Assembly (NCBI GenBank): GCA_029266415.1
Contig: JAQSWW010000033.1
Location: 1 to 42,021 of the forward strand
DNA length: 42,021 bases
Origin: Actinomycetospora sp.
Lineage (GTDB): Bacteria; Actinomycetota; Actinomycetes; Mycobacteriales; Pseudonocardiaceae
Direction: 5' to 3'
The position numbers and the translations under genes were made by a program. Position 1 is the stretch's first letter, and every line of letters starts with the position of its first letter. The notes under the pieces are model-generated. The model was not told the origin of the DNA and made no database searches. It saw nothing but the letters and a program-made list of their open reading frames with translations. Positions 32,533-40,388 of the stretch are shown here, in pieces.

Positions 32533-32687
32533 CCGTCCTCCCGGGTGGTGGCCGGTGATGGTGACGCCCTAGGTGATCAGGGAGCGGGGCCACACTGGTC
32601 GGCTCGGGCGAACTCGGAAACCCGGGATGAAGTGATTGCTCAACTCGGGCGCTGGTGCGTCCCACGTCGCCTTCGCAGACTACGAGG
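32533..32687. promoter_or_regulatory. Divergent cox / LysR control region
   Basis: The 155 bases between the starts of coxM (minus) and the LysR gene (plus) hold two adjacent six-base palindromes, CCTAGG (32568-32573) and TGATCA (32574-32579), and a direct repeat CTCGGGCG at 32603-32610 and 32644-32651, 41 bases apart (about four helical turns). LysR regulators usually bind here at T-N11-A sites and at a second, weaker site. I cannot fix the -10 elements. Confidence 0.5.
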
Positions 32688-33635
32688 ATGACGCTGACCC
32701 AGCTGAGCGCCTTCGTCATGGTCGCCCGGCTCGGGACGGTGCGTGCAGCCGCGGAGGCCCTCGGGGTGAGCGACTCGGCTGTCTCCCAGGCGCTGTCGGT
32801 CCTTCGTCAGCACCTGGGCGACCCGCTGCTGGTCCGCCAGGCCCGCCGCATGGAGCTCACCCCCGCTGGTGGCCGTCTGCTGGGCCTCGCGTCGCAGATG
32901 GTGGCCCTGGGCGCCGAGGCGGAAGCCACCGTGCGCGCGGCCCACGGGCGGCCGCGGGAGCTGCGGGTCGTGACCACCTCGGTGATGGCCGAGTTCGTGG
33001 CCGGGCCGCTGGCCGCGGCCTTCGACGCACGCACGGGTGGCGCCTACGAGCTGAACGCGAGCGTCGCGTCCACCGCCGAGCTCGAGGTGCTGGTGGCCAA
33101 CCGGCTGGCTGACGTCGCTCTCGGTCCCGCGCTGCGCGTCGACCCCGCTCTGCGCCTGGTCAGCGAGCCGATCCTGCGCACCCAACTCGTGGCGGTCGCC
33201 GCCCCCGAGCTGCGCGTCGCCGGGCGGCCGCTCGCCTGGCCGTGGCTGGTCGACCCGACCGCGCGCGAGCCGGACAGCGAGACCGGTCGCCTGCTGCGCC
33301 GCCTCGCGGTTCCGGAGGAGCGCGTCCGGGTGTTCGCCTCGCACGCCACCGCCTGGGAGGCCGCGATCGCCGGCGCGGGTGTCGCGATCGCCACGGCTCA
33401 CCTGGTCAACCCGCAGGTGCGCCGCGGCGACCTGCGCGTCGTCGCCACCCCGGCAACTCCCATGCCCAGCCCGTGGCACGCGACGATGCTGCGCCCCGAG
33501 CTGCGCTCCGACGGCGCCACGGCGCTCTACCGCTTCCTGACCACGCCGGAGGCGATGGCCCTGATGCGCTCCCCGCACGGCGGGGTCGTCCCGTCGCGGT
33601 TCCGTCCCCCGGTGTACGTCACCATCTGGAACTAG
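32688..33635 (+). CDS. LysR-family regulator, CutR-like
   Basis: The protein is 315 residues from the ATG at 32688 (MTLTQLSAFVMVARLG); the frame is open to 32655. The N-terminal winged helix is complete (TVRAAAEALGVSDSAVSQAL, then LLVRQARRMELTPAG). A LysR substrate-binding domain of two lobes follows (RELRVVTTSVMAEFVAGPL, LADVALGPALRVD, VAIATAHLVNPQV). It is transcribed away from coxM, the classic arrangement for a LysR regulator of a divergent operon. In mycobacteria a LysR protein, CutR, sits in the same place next to cutBCA and is needed for full CO dehydrogenase expression. The inducer is unknown. The gene ends 17 bases inside the convergent P-type ATPase gene. Confidence 0.92.
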   Translation: MTLTQLSAFVMVARLGTVRAAAEALGVSDSAVSQALSVLRQHLGDPLLVRQARRMELTPAGGRLLGLASQMVALGAEAEATVRAAHGRPRELRVVTTSVMAEFVAGPLAAAFDARTGGAYELNASVASTAELEVLVANRLADVALGPALRVDPALRLVSEPILRTQLVAVAAPELRVAGRPLAWPWLVDPTAREPDSETGRLLRRLAVPEERVRVFASHATAWEAAIAGAGVAIATAHLVNPQVRRGDLRVVATPATPMPSPWHATMLRPELRSDGATALYRFLTTPEAMALMRSPHGGVVPSRFRPPVYVTIWN

Positions 33636-35787
33636 AGCGGGGCCGCCGGAGCCTCAGACTGCTCGCCACGACGACGGCGGAGGACAGCGTCATCGCCGCG
33701 CCGGCGATGACGGGATTGAGCAGCCCCAACGCGGCGACGGGCAGGGCGGCAGTGTTGTAGGCGAACGCCCAGGCCAGGTTGCGCCGGATCGTCCGGCGGG
33801 TGGCGCGGGCGAGGGCGAGGGCGGCGGGAACGACGTCGAGGCGGTCCCGGACGAGGATCACGTCGGCAGCACCGAGGGCGACATCGGTGCCCGAGCCCAT
33901 GGCCAGGCCCAGGTCGGCTCGCGCGAGCGCGGGGGAGTCGTTGACGCCGTCGCCGACCATCGCCACCGATGCTCCCGCCGCCCGCAGCCGGTCGATCGCG
34001 GCGGCCTTCTCGTCGGGGCCCACCCCGGCGACCACGTCGTCGACGCCGATCTCCTCGGCGGCGCGGCGCGCGGCGGCCTCGTGGTCGCCGGTGAGCAGCA
34101 CGGTCCGCACACCCAGGTCCCGCAACGCGGCAATCGCGGCGGCGGCCTCGGGCTTCACCTCGTCGACCAGCGCGAACGCCCCGACCACGACGCCGTCGCG
34201 ACCGACCAGGACCGTCGTGCGCCCAGCGCACTCCCAGTCCGCGACGTCCACCACGTCGGGGTCCAGACCTTCGGCGGCGAGCAGCCGGGCCGACCCGATC
34301 GTCACCGTCGTACCCTCCACGGTGCCGCGCGCTCCGAGCCCGGACAGGCTCGTGAACCCCGTGACCGGCGCCGGGGTCACACCCGCGTCGCGGGCCAGTG
34401 CCACCAGGGGCGCGGCGAGAGGGTGCTCCGAGGCGTTCTCCACCGCCGCCGCCCACCGCACCACGTCACGGATGTCGACTCCGGGCGCGGCGGCCACGTC
34501 GACGACGCTCAGCCGCCCCGTGGTGACCGTGCCGGTCTTGTCCAGGACGACCACGTCGACCCCGTGCGCCGCCTCGAGCGCGCGGTGCCCGGTCAGGAAG
34601 ATCCCTTCCCGGGCGCCGCGGTCGGTCGCCGCCAAAAGTGCCATCGGGGTGGCCAGGCCCAGCGCGCACGGGCACGCGATGACCAGCACGCTCAGCGCTG
34701 CGGCGAAGGCGGGCCCGCCCACCATCGTCCAGCCGGCGAAGGTGGCCACGGCCAGAAGGAGCACGGCGGGCACGAAGATCGCGCAGATTCGGTCGGCCAG
34801 GCGCTGGGCGTTGGCGCGCTCGGTCCGGGTGCGCTCGACCAGGTCGACCATCCGCGCCAGCCCGGTGTCGCCCCCCGCCCGCGTCACGCGGACGACCAGG
34901 CGACCGCCGACGACGATCGCGCCGGCCTTCACGCAGTCGCCACGACCGGCCTCGCGGGGCGCGGCCTCACCGGTCAGCGCGCTGGTGTCGAGGGCGCACT
35001 CGCCCTGGACGACGTCACCGTCGGCGGCGAGGGCCTCGCCGGGGCGCACCACGATCTCGTCTCCGGCGCGCAGCCACGAGACCGGGACGCGGACCTCCTC
35101 GCCGTCCCGGCGCAACACGGCCTCGTGCGGGCGCAGCGCCGCGAGCGCCCGCACCGCCACGCCCGCGCGCCGGCGAGCGCTGGCCTCGAACAACCGCCCG
35201 GCGAGCAGGAACAGGGTCACGACGAGGGCGACGTCCAGGTAGAGCGGTCCGGACACGATGGACCCGGCGACGGCCGCGATGATCCCGAGCGACACGAGCG
35301 TGTCCATCGACGCGGTCCCGTGCCGGAGGTTGACCGCCGCGGCGCGATGGAACGGCCAGGCGCACCAGACGACCACGGGCCCGGCGAGCGCGAGCAGCAC
35401 CAGGGGTGAGCCCGCGAAGCGGAGCGCCGGGTCGATCGCGAGGCCCATGGACACGTGCGCGACGGGCAGGCCGAGCAGCAGCGCCACGGCGACCCGGCGG
35501 CGCAGGGATCGCTCGACGCGCCCGTCAGGGGGCTCCGGCGGGTGGTCGACGGTGACCGGCCGCGCCCCGAAGCCGAGGCGCTCGACGATCGCGACGAGTT
35601 CCTCGACCGGCACGGATGCCGTCAGGGCCACCCGGGCACGCTCGGCGGCCAGATCGACCCGCGCTCGGACGCCCTCGAGGCGTTCGAGGCGGCGCTCGAT
35701 CCGCGCCGCACAGGCGGCGCACGTCATCCCCTCGATCGCCAACTCGACGTCGGCCTCACGGCCGCGCTCCGTCGCGGCGAGGGTCAT
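33619..35787 (-). CDS. Copper-type P1B heavy-metal ATPase
   Basis: The protein is 722 residues from the ATG at 35787, which overlaps the GTPase stop (ATGA). One N-terminal heavy-metal-associated domain has GMTCAAC at about residues 20-26. Membrane helices follow, with MDTLVSLG in the second hairpin. The actuator has LTGEAAP at about 271; the metal-site helix motif is ACPCALGLATP (CPC at about 372-374), typical of Cu+ ATPases. The phosphorylation site is DKTGT at about 416, followed by SEHPLAAP and GDGVNDSPAL. It pumps monovalent copper or silver across the membrane. The odd point is its place as last gene of a Cvn-like signalling operon. Copper supply to the cox enzyme next door is a possible link (inference). 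Confidence 0.95.
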   Translation of the reverse strand: MTLAATERGREADVELAIEGMTCAACAARIERRLERLEGVRARVDLAAERARVALTASVPVEELVAIVERLGFGARPVTVDHPPEPPDGRVERSLRRRVAVALLLGLPVAHVSMGLAIDPALRFAGSPLVLLALAGPVVVWCAWPFHRAAAVNLRHGTASMDTLVSLGIIAAVAGSIVSGPLYLDVALVVTLFLLAGRLFEASARRRAGVAVRALAALRPHEAVLRRDGEEVRVPVSWLRAGDEIVVRPGEALAADGDVVQGECALDTSALTGEAAPREAGRGDCVKAGAIVVGGRLVVRVTRAGGDTGLARMVDLVERTRTERANAQRLADRICAIFVPAVLLLAVATFAGWTMVGGPAFAAALSVLVIACPCALGLATPMALLAATDRGAREGIFLTGHRALEAAHGVDVVVLDKTGTVTTGRLSVVDVAAAPGVDIRDVVRWAAAVENASEHPLAAPLVALARDAGVTPAPVTGFTSLSGLGARGTVEGTTVTIGSARLLAAEGLDPDVVDVADWECAGRTTVLVGRDGVVVGAFALVDEVKPEAAAAIAALRDLGVRTVLLTGDHEAAARRAAEEIGVDDVVAGVGPDEKAAAIDRLRAAGASVAMVGDGVNDSPALARADLGLAMGSGTDVALGAADVILVRDRLDVVPAALALARATRRTIRRNLAWAFAYNTAALPVAALGLLNPVIAGAAMTLSSAVVVASSLRLRRPRSSSRW

Positions 35788-36377
35788 CGGCCGTGCTGGA
35801 GGGAGCGCTCGACGAGCACGATCAGAGCTCGCAGCGAGGAGCCCGGGTCGCGAGCGTCGAGGCGGACGAGCGGGCAGCCCGGTTTGAGCACGAGCGCGTC
35901 GCGCACCGTCTCGTCGTCGAACTCGTCGGCGTGCGGGAACCCGTTCACACCCACCACGAAAGGCACGCCGCGGTTCTCGAAGTAGTCGATGGCCGCGAAG
36001 CAGTCGTCGACGCGGCGCAGATCGACGAGCACCACCGCGCCCACCGCCCCTCGGGCCAGTTCGTCCCACATGAACCAGAACCGCGACTGCCCGGGGGTGC
36101 CGAACAGGTAGAGGATCATGTTCTGGTCGACGGTGATCCGGCCGAAGTCCATGGCCACCGTGGTGGTCCGTTTGTCCGGCACGGCCTCGGCGTCGTCGAT
36201 CCCGACCGACAGGCTGGTCATGTCCTGCTCGGTCGACAGCGGCGGGATCTCGGACAGCGCATGGACGAGCGTCGTCTTCCCCACGCCGAACCCGCCTGCG
36301 ATCAGGATCTTCACCGGCAGCAGCTCCGCGCCCGGCCGGGCCCCGGCCGGCCGGTGCTCAGCGGGCGCGTAGTCCAT
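35784..36377 (-). CDS. Ras-like GTPase of the conservon type (CvnD-like)
   Basis: The protein is 197 residues from the ATG at 36377 (MDYAPAEHRPAG); an open extension to 36491 is a shadow of the previous gene. The GTPase motifs are G1 GGFGVGKTTL near residue 27, then G3-like LYLFGTPGQ where the usual DxxG is changed to GTPG, and VVGVNGF in the G4 position instead of NKxD, all normal for CvnD proteins. Conservons of Streptomyces encode a sensor-kinase-like protein, a roadblock protein, a DUF742 protein and this GTPase, which form a membrane-associated complex. It overlaps the DUF742 gene by 20 bases and the ATPase gene by four. Confidence 0.93.
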   Translation of the reverse strand: MDYAPAEHRPAGARPGAELLPVKILIAGGFGVGKTTLVHALSEIPPLSTEQDMTSLSVGIDDAEAVPDKRTTTVAMDFGRITVDQNMILYLFGTPGQSRFWFMWDELARGAVGAVVLVDLRRVDDCFAAIDYFENRGVPFVVGVNGFPHADEFDDETVRDALVLKPGCPLVRLDARDPGSSLRALIVLVERSLQHGR

Positions 36378-36738
36378 CGAGCAGTCTCTCCAGGAGTTCG
36401 CGTCGGGGACGTCCGTCCGGACCGACGAGGGGTAGGTGGACGGCGAGGTGCTCGGCGTTGGCCAGGTCGCTGACCAGCACCCGCGCGACACCGACGGGGA
36501 CGCCGAGGAGGTTCCCCAGCTCGACCAGCGATTGCGGGGACGTGCACGCCTCGACGATCGTGCGGTACTCGGGCGTCAAGGCCGAGAGCTGGGCCAGCCC
36601 GTGCTCGGTGGCGGTGACCAGTGCCTCGACGGGCAGCTCCCGACCGTCCGAGCGGGTTCGTCCCCGGGTGACGGCGTAGTTGGGGACGACGCGACCACCA
36701 TTCGCGCCTCTCGGCGTGCTGTGCTCGTCCACGCTCAC
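36358..36738 (-). CDS. DUF742 protein of the conservon type (CvnC-like)
   Basis: The protein is 126 residues from the GTG at 36738, preceded by GGAGACGG. A winged-helix-like DUF742 domain spans nearly the whole protein: RVVPNYAVTRGRTRS, LPVEALVTATEHGL, EYRTIVEACTSPQSLVELGN, LLGVPVGVARVLVSDLANAE. In conservons CvnC interacts with CvnD and the kinase-like CvnA. It begins 32 bases after the end of the damaged roadblock gene and overlaps the GTPase gene by 20 bases, so it is intact and probably still expressed from the same operon. Confidence 0.9.
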   Translation of the reverse strand: MSVDEHSTPRGANGGRVVPNYAVTRGRTRSDGRELPVEALVTATEHGLAQLSALTPEYRTIVEACTSPQSLVELGNLLGVPVGVARVLVSDLANAEHLAVHLPLVGPDGRPRRELLERLLDGLRAR

Positions 36739-36769
36739 GATCCGTCTCCGCCACGCCTCGACCCCGACG

Positions 36770-36995
36770 TCATCGAAGGCTGCCGGATCGGGCGGCGGGG
36801 GTCAGCGCGTGGCCCACCCGGGACGCGAGCATGGTCATCTCGTATCCCACCAGCCCCATGTCGGCGCTCCGTTCGGTATAGACCGCCAGCAAGGACGGAG
36901 GAGACCACCAGGCCGTGCACCACGCCCGGGGTGGAGCGGGCGAAGTCGGACAACAGCCAGTCCAGCTGACCGTGGGGTTCCTGGGCGCCGTTCAC
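36770..36995 (-). pseudogene. Roadblock/LC7 protein (CvnB-like) with internal deletion
   Basis: The start is normal: the ATG at 36995 overlaps the kinase TGA (ATGA), and the first residues MNGAQEPHGQLDWLLSDFAR, then PGVVHGLVVS, are the usual CvnB N-terminus. After VVS the first frame turns into nonsense. The adjacent frame instead encodes the normal C-terminus: SLLAVYTERSADMGLVGYEM, ASRVGHALTP, AARSGSLR, with its TGA at 36770-36772. About 60 to 70 residues (the ADGLLLA ... DGS core of the roadblock fold) are missing at the junction near 36903, and the frame is shifted. The protein can no longer fold as a roadblock domain. The other three conservon genes look intact. Confidence 0.82.
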
Positions 36996-39115
36996 GAGGA
37001 GACTCCCTTCTCGGCCGGCTCCACGGCCGGGCCGGGGTCGATGTCGCCGATCTCCAGGTGCGCCACGCGGCGGCTGGCCTGGTAGCGCGACAGGGCGTTC
37101 AGCGGGCCCTCGATGGTCGCGTGCGGGTCGAGCGGTGGGCCGGCGGGCTCGTCGGCGGGGTGCGACGAGTCGAGCACCGGGTGGTCCGGGAGCGAGTCGG
37201 CCGTGGGGGCGTGCGGTGGAGGTACCGGGTCGGGGACGACGGGCTTGGCCAGCTCCGGGGCGAGGTGGGTCTGCGGCACACGGCGGGCCAGTGTCCGACG
37301 GAGTCCGGCCTGCTCGCTCCCGTTCTCGACGCCGCGACCGTTGTCGGCGACGCGACCGTTGTCGGTGCCGTGACCGTTGTCGGTGCCGTTGCCGTTCGGG
37401 TGGGGGCCGGACCCCTCCGGGGAGACGCGCGGGGCGGGGGCGGACCCGTCGGGGGTGGTGCCGTCACCATCGAGCTCGCGAGGCGGCGGCACGACGATCG
37501 GGCGGATGAGCCTGCCGTGTTGTCCCGCCGGGGCGGTTTCGAGCGTCCGCTCCCCGTCCGTGTCGTCGGGGGGGTCGAGCGTGTGGGTGGCGGGGCGTGG
37601 CGCGGGCTCCGCCGGCGATTGCGCGGGCGGGGCCGTGTTGCCCGGCCAGGCGTGCCGGCCGTCGGCCCGGGCCGGCTCCTGCGGGGACTCGGGCGGAGCG
37701 GCGGACGCGGCGAAGGTCGCCGGGTTGGGCGGCACGACCCGCTCCGCGGCGGGCCGCGCGAGGAGCGAGGGCACGCTCGGGCGGGACGCCTCGACCCTGG
37801 CAGGGAAGAGCTCGGCGGGCAGGACGATCACCGCCGTCAGGCCGCAGCCCGGTGTCGGCGTCAAGGAGACGGTGATGTCGTGACGCTCGGCCAGGCGCGA
37901 GACGACGTGGAAGCCCAGCTGGCGGGAGGCCGCCACGTCCACCTCCTGCGGTGTGGCCAGCAGGTGGTTGGCCCGTGCCAGGGCGTCCGAAGGCATGCCG
38001 ACGCCGGTGTCCTCGATGATCAGCAGGTGGGCGCCCGGGGCGGGGTGGTAGGGCCGGTTCTGCACCGACACCGCGCTCGATGGCGGGGAGTACCGCACTG
38101 CGTTCTCGAGGAGTTCGGCGAGCAGGTGGGTGAGGTCGGCGACCGAGCTGCCCGCCACCGCGAGGCTCTCGTCGACGGCGAACGTGATCCGCTCCAGGTC
38201 CTCGGTCTCGGCGATGGCGGCTCGCACAACGTCTCGCAGGGCGACCGGCGCCAACCAGATGCGCGGTGGTTGCTCACCGGAGAGCACGAGCAGACTCTCG
38301 GCGTTGCGGCGCACTCGGGTGGCCAGATGGTCCAGCCGGAACAGCTCGGCCAGCACGTCGGGGTCGCGCTCCTTCTCCTCGAGGTCGTTGATGATGTCGA
38401 GCTGGCGGTGGAACATGCTCTGGTTGCGTCGTGCGAGGTTGAGCAGCAGGTCGGAGGTGAACTCCTTCTTGCTGATCTCGGCCTTGGCGAGCTGGCGGTC
38501 CACCTCGGTCTTCTGTTCCTGCAGATCCTCCGTGAATCGCCAGAACACCAACACACCGGCACAGGCGGCGAGCACGCTCACGCCGTGAATAATCGACCAC
38601 AGCCACGGGTCGTCCTGCCCCGAGACGTGATTGAAGATCAACTCTGGTGCGACGGCCGAGCCGATCCCGTGGCTGAGCACCGTGAAGGCGATGTTCCACA
38701 GGAACGGGAACCAGTCCTGGTAGAGGGCCAGGAAGCCCACGATGATGAAGAAGTGGAAGTGTGCCTCGATGGAGCCGTGAGAGAGGACCACCAGGGCCAC
38801 CGAGCACCCCGTCAGGCCGAAGGTGACCAGGAGTGACGCGATGCGGCGGTGGTGGACCATCGCGGCCGCGAGCACGACCCCGCCGACGCCGAGGTCCACC
38901 AGGAGGATGGCGGCGAAGGGGAACCCCGCCACCAGCCCGACGAGGGTCAGTAACGGGACGTGCAGCCCGAGCACCCAGAGCAGCAGCCGATGGCGGCGGG
39001 TCCACTCCTCGTCGCTCAGCATGTTCCCGCGGGGTAGGAACGGGGAAAGACGCTCCAGGAGTGGGTCCAGCGTCGCGAAGGACCCGGCCTGCTGGGACAA
39101 ACGGCACCTTCTCAC
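36992..39115 (-). CDS. Sensor histidine kinase-like protein of the conservon type (CvnA-like)
   Basis: The protein is 707 residues. The GTG at 39115 is used, but a TTG at 39100 with AGAAGG in front and an ATG at 39022 (MLSDEEWTRRH) are alternatives. Residues 45-190 hold about six membrane helices, including a His-rich stretch HGSIEAHFHFFIIVGFLALY then QDWFPF. A coiled coil (KTEVDRQLAKAEISKKE) leads into the kinase core: LLLNLARRNQSMFHRQLDII, FRLDHLATRVRRNAESLLVL, the ATPase N box LLAELLENAVRYSPP and DTGVGM. The last 260 residues are Pro/Asp/Gly-rich and disordered, as in Cvn kinases. It is the first gene of the operon and ends overlapping the damaged roadblock gene. Confidence 0.93.
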   Translation of the reverse strand: MRRCRLSQQAGSFATLDPLLERLSPFLPRGNMLSDEEWTRRHRLLLWVLGLHVPLLTLVGLVAGFPFAAILLVDLGVGGVVLAAAMVHHRRIASLLVTFGLTGCSVALVVLSHGSIEAHFHFFIIVGFLALYQDWFPFLWNIAFTVLSHGIGSAVAPELIFNHVSGQDDPWLWSIIHGVSVLAACAGVLVFWRFTEDLQEQKTEVDRQLAKAEISKKEFTSDLLLNLARRNQSMFHRQLDIINDLEEKERDPDVLAELFRLDHLATRVRRNAESLLVLSGEQPPRIWLAPVALRDVVRAAIAETEDLERITFAVDESLAVAGSSVADLTHLLAELLENAVRYSPPSSAVSVQNRPYHPAPGAHLLIIEDTGVGMPSDALARANHLLATPQEVDVAASRQLGFHVVSRLAERHDITVSLTPTPGCGLTAVIVLPAELFPARVEASRPSVPSLLARPAAERVVPPNPATFAASAAPPESPQEPARADGRHAWPGNTAPPAQSPAEPAPRPATHTLDPPDDTDGERTLETAPAGQHGRLIRPIVVPPPRELDGDGTTPDGSAPAPRVSPEGSGPHPNGNGTDNGHGTDNGRVADNGRGVENGSEQAGLRRTLARRVPQTHLAPELAKPVVPDPVPPPHAPTADSLPDHPVLDSSHPADEPAGPPLDPHATIEGPLNALSRYQASRRVAHLEIGDIDPGPAVEPAEKGVSS
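37331..37402 (-). repeat. 18-bp tandem repeats in the kinase-like gene
   Basis: On the plus strand the unit gccgcgaccgttgtcggc starts at 37331 and recurs at 37349 and 37367 with one to three changes, and a decayed fourth copy follows at 37385. On the coding strand it gives the repeated Asn-Gly-Thr/Arg-Asp motif (NGTDNGHGTDNGRVADNGR) of the disordered tail. Confidence 0.85.
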
Positions 39116-39398
39116 GGTCGATCTCGGCGAGCAGCGGACGCGGAGGGTTCCGGGGACCGTACCGCTCCTGCCACGCGGAGGAATCGATCGGGTGAGGTGC
39201 GCGTGTTACGCGTTCGGCGGCCGGGCAGCCGTGATTCATGCGGACGAGCGTGGCCATTCCGGTTGATACTCCGCACGATGTAAATCCGATGGCGAAAGGT
39301 CCAACGCTCTCATTTTCGCCCGCGTGTCGCCAAGGGGCGTGTCACTCGTTCAATCGTCAATCCGCGTCCCCCGGATGCCGGGTCGCACAGCACGGGAG
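39116..39398. other. Intergenic region upstream of the conservon operon
   Basis: This 283-base stretch is noticeably richer in A and T than its surroundings between about 39235 and 39350. On the minus strand TTGGAC (39304-39299) and TACATC (39282-39277), spaced by 16 bases, form a possible promoter for the conservon operon with a leader of roughly 150 bases. I see no gene in it. Confidence 0.4.
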
Positions 39399-40388
39399 TC
39401 ACCGGAGCGCCGACGCCGGACGCACCTCCCACAGTGTCCACAGCGGGCGGTAGCCGTGGCGCGGCCAGAACACCGACGAGATCGGGTTCGGCGGGTTGTA
39501 GTAGAGGTAGCTGCCCCGGGTGCCGGGCGGTTGCAGCCCGGGCAGCGCGGCGGTGAACAGCGCGTGGCCGACGCCCGTGTTCCGGTGACCCGGCAGCACC
39601 GAGGCGCAGTTGACGTAGCCCCAGCGCCCGGGGGGCAGCAGGCCGGCGAGCCAGGAGCCGGGCGTCGCGTCGGTGAGGCCGCACTCCAGCAGCCCGACCG
39701 CCCGGCCGTCCTGCTCGGCGAGCCACACCGGCTCGTCACGCGCGAAGCGCTCGCGGAGCGAGGTGCGCTTGACCGCCTCGGCGTCCGGGCGCAGGACGCT
39801 GCCGCCGACCATGCTCGAGTACGCGATCTCGTGCATCGCCAGGCCGACGCACGCCTCGAGGTCGTCGTCGCGGGCGCGCCGCACGTGCAGCGGCGGGTCG
39901 CCGGGCGCGGCCGTGACGATCGGGGTGCTGGGCGGTCCGGGCCGGCGCACGGCGAGCACCGCGAGCGGGACGAGGCCGTGGTCGAGGAAGGCGCGGGCGG
40001 CGACGACGTCACGGCTGGGCCAGGTGACCACCGCGGCGGAGTCCGAGGCGTGCCGCACCCGGGCGGGCAGGCGGGCGCGCCACTCGGCGACCAGGCGGTC
40101 CACCCCGCCGCGCCCGGCGCCGCCGAGCACCGGGTGCAGCTCGGTGACCTCGGCGGCCGACCACAGCAGCGGGGCGCTGCCCGCCGGCCACGTGTGCTGG
40201 GTGAGGACGCCCGCGACCTCGCCGCCGGCGTCGTCGGCGACCACGACGACCTCGCCCGGCGGAGGCAACACGGCCGGCGGCAGGCCCGGGTCGATCTCGG
40301 CGAAGCGGCGCTGCTGCTCGCCGAGCAGCTCGGTGAGCACGACCTCGGGGACGCGACCGGACGGCGTCGCCCGCGCGCGGCCGATCAC
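39399..40388 (-). CDS. GNAT-family N-acetyltransferase (two-domain)
   Basis: The protein is 329 residues from the GTG at 40388, which overlaps the methyltransferase TGA (GTGA). The C-terminal half is a GNAT fold: PLHVRRARDDDLEACVGLAM, PVWLAEQDGRAVGLLECGL, the acetyl-CoA loop VLPGHRNTGVGHALFTAALP (R/QxxGxG/A), and SSVFWPRHGYRPLWTLWE. The N-terminal half (AEVTELHPVLGGAGR, DRLVAEWRARLP) is probably a degenerate first GNAT domain. The target, a small molecule or protein amine, is unknown. It is co-transcribed with a SAM methyltransferase. Longer versions of this frame, open to 41018, are shadows of that gene. Confidence 0.85.
   Translation of the reverse strand: MIGRARATPSGRVPEVVLTELLGEQQRRFAEIDPGLPPAVLPPPGEVVVVADDAGGEVAGVLTQHTWPAGSAPLLWSAAEVTELHPVLGGAGRGGVDRLVAEWRARLPARVRHASDSAAVVTWPSRDVVAARAFLDHGLVPLAVLAVRRPGPPSTPIVTAAPGDPPLHVRRARDDDLEACVGLAMHEIAYSSMVGGSVLRPDAEAVKRTSLRERFARDEPVWLAEQDGRAVGLLECGLTDATPGSWLAGLLPPGRWGYVNCASVLPGHRNTGVGHALFTAALPGLQPPGTRGSYLYYNPPNPISSVFWPRHGYRPLWTLWEVRPASALR

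Noticed and set aside
36735..36995. An intact 86-residue small protein at the roadblock position
   Set aside because: Only the first 30 codons resemble the family; the remainder is out of frame with the real C-terminus, which is readable in the next frame.
39238..39453. A 71-codon plus-strand frame in the conservon upstream region
   Set aside because: There is no ribosome site, no family resemblance, and it runs into the GNAT gene on the opposite strand.
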